Source of the DNA: Halocafeteria seosinensis
Taxonomy: Eukaryota; Sar; Bigyra; Bicosoecida
NCBI GenBank assembly: GCA_001687465.1
Contig: LVLI01000207.1
Coordinates: 1-22,357 of the forward strand
Reading direction: 5' to 3'
DNA: 22,357 nucleotides
Shown here: positions 21,533 through 22,357 of the stretch, piece after piece
Numbering within the stretch: the stretch's first letter is position 1
How the letters are laid out: every line of letters starts with the position of its first letter
Notes under the pieces: model-generated
Seen by the model: only the letters and a program-made list of their open reading frames with translations
The model's database searches: none
Told to the model about the DNA's origin: nothing
Translations under genes and position numbers: made by a program

Positions 21533-22096
21533 TTTTGGGGTCAGAAAGCCCTCCAGTTTTCGTCCGAACAAGTAAGACGGCTGAACCGGTCGGTCACCCG
21601 GGAAGTCGTGCAGAACGCACGCGCATGGACAAACGCACAAAGGGAGAGAGATACCAAGCAGCGGATACACCAACAAACAAAAATTAATATAATATGGCTG
21701 CTCTTGGGTCTAAACTATCTGCTGCTGTGGAGACTTTCAGTGATCCCAGCGAAACGGCTCTTTTTGGCAGCACCGTGCAGTGGGAGCTGACACATACCAT
21801 ATAACTAGTACAATATGAATACGATATCTATTTACGATTCTATTCGATACAGACCGACGGATGATGAGGCAGACTAACACTAACAATGCTCTCGATATAA
21901 ACCCTAGTAACGTGCGTAACTTCCACCTGCAGCCATCAGCCCGGGAAACTTTGGGACTGGAGAGTCCATAGACTCCATACCCTCAACTTGCCTCAAGAAC
22001 GAGTTATTACTACCCAAAACCCGCACGACTTGACTTGAACGTCCACACTTGTCGATACACGCGCATTACGCCACGCCTACTTGATGGCACCCTCCT
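21533..22096 (-). promoter_or_regulatory. Upstream region of gene B
   Basis: Counterpart of 6367-6917. The TATA-like block is at 21683-21697, 151 bp before the ATG. The inverted repeat survives with a 5-bp stem (ggactggagagtcc, 21953-21968) although the surrounding DNA has gained about 26 bp. The region ends at the junction with truncated gene C, so B and the C remnant are separated only by this stretch. Confidence 0.35.
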
Positions 22097-22357
22097 AAGG
22101 TTACGCTTGCTGGTATCGGAGCCCCAGGGGTGCGCGACCTGCTTGAAACAGTTACTGGGGGCTCAGGATAGCTCTTGCTTGCCCCATCCTTGACAAACGT
22201 TCCTGTCGCATTACTGTTGCTAAACACGTCGCGTAGTATAACCTTAACTGTAAGCCGTTTCCCGATGGTAGCGCTAGCATTCGACACGTGAATCAGCGAG
22301 TTCAGGGGTGTCGCTTTCCCTGCAACGAAGGATATGGGCAATCTAGCAGAGCGAACG
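22066..22357 (-). pseudogene. Gene C: third copy, 3' truncated and stopped after a 9-residue novel tail
   Basis: From 22097 to the right edge the sequence matches 366-627 of gene A and the corresponding part of gene B, in the same strand and reading frame (PISFVAG, then SNASATIGKRLTVKVILRDV). It tracks A more closely than B where those two differ: 22261-22357 equals A. At 22096/22097 the homology ends abruptly inside the filamin-like repeat, near residue 1717 of the family, and joins DNA lying upstream of gene B. The frame continues for nine residues (GGCHQVGVA) to a TAA at 22068-22066. The rest of the repeat, the Cys-rich segment and all membrane segments are missing. If the unseen 5' part is intact, the product would be a secreted ectodomain without an anchor; otherwise it is a dead fragment. 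Confidence 0.8.
22097..22357. repeat. Segmental duplication, copy 3 (partial, gene C)
   Basis: Matches 366-627 at a constant offset of 21730-21731, running off the right edge. It shares the variants of copy 1 where copies 1 and 2 differ (gcgctagc, aatcagcg, ctttccctg) and has about three private changes near its left end. Confidence 0.92.

Larger units (their letters stand above)
15178..22096. repeat. Segmental duplication, copy 2 (gene B block)
   Basis: Partner of 1-6917 in direct orientation. The right junction is sharp: copy 1 continues into unrelated DNA (tcctgggatattcaacg) while copy 2 joins the interior of gene C at 22097. Confidence 0.95.

Noticed and set aside
21113-21676. A separate small gene with the full 187-codon open frame at the 5' end
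   Set aside because: It has no ATG at its start. Only the part from 21532 down to 21141 fits: it begins with a signal peptide and splices in phase to the LRR exons.
1-22096. The two copies as terminal repeats of a transposable element
   Set aside because: They contain an intron-rich host-type gene. No transposase, reverse transcriptase or target-site duplication was recognised.
1-22096. A/B duplication as a pure assembly artefact
   Set aside because: The copies differ by scattered substitutions and by indels confined to introns and upstream DNA, which misassembly of one locus would not produce. Haplotype mis-joining remains possible and is noted in the findings.

Overview
The window is nuclear DNA from a eukaryote, most likely an alga or another protist. 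The evidence is spliceosomal introns of 60-117 nt with GT..AG borders, one-LRR-per-exon gene structure, a secreted N-terminus with a very long Ser/Thr/Pro stalk, and multi-pass membrane segments. There is no bacterial operon structure. I cannot name the lineage; a red alga is one guess, held loosely. A single ambiguous base (n at 429) suggests draft assembly.

All recognisable genes lie on the minus strand and belong to one locus family. Gene A (1-6366) is cut by the left edge. Gene B (13554-21532) is complete: I model 12 exons and 2380 residues. Gene C (22066-22357) is a broken third copy entering from the right edge. The B protein runs: signal peptide, short Cys-containing cap, about 15 leucine-rich repeats, a roughly 520-residue Ser/Thr/Pro stalk built from 48-residue repeats, a large beta-rich ectodomain ending in a filamin-like repeat, a Cys-rich GCC2/GCC3-like segment, 8-9 membrane segments, and a short basic tail. 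It reads as a giant cell-surface receptor- or channel-like protein of unknown function. Bases 1-6917 and 15178-22096 are two copies of one duplicated block. They differ by a few percent, and every length difference falls in introns or upstream DNA, so both copies look functionally constrained.

Between A and B (6918-13553) lies a graveyard of decayed relatives, also on the minus strand. Relic X (10380-12810) has GLUG-like repeats, an STP stalk and a recognisable piece of the A/B ectodomain broken by two in-frame stops. Relic Y (8356-10331) has GLUG-like repeats, an STP stalk, one transmembrane helix and a cytoplasmic tail, broken by several frameshifts; one of these is exactly explained by a 125-bp internal duplication. 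A scrap of a Y-type tail sits near 7161. At least two surface-protein architectures, LRR-stalk-multipass and GLUG-stalk-single-pass, therefore share modules in one cluster that duplicates, truncates and decays. This resembles a rapidly evolving recognition or adhesion locus. That functional reading is inference.
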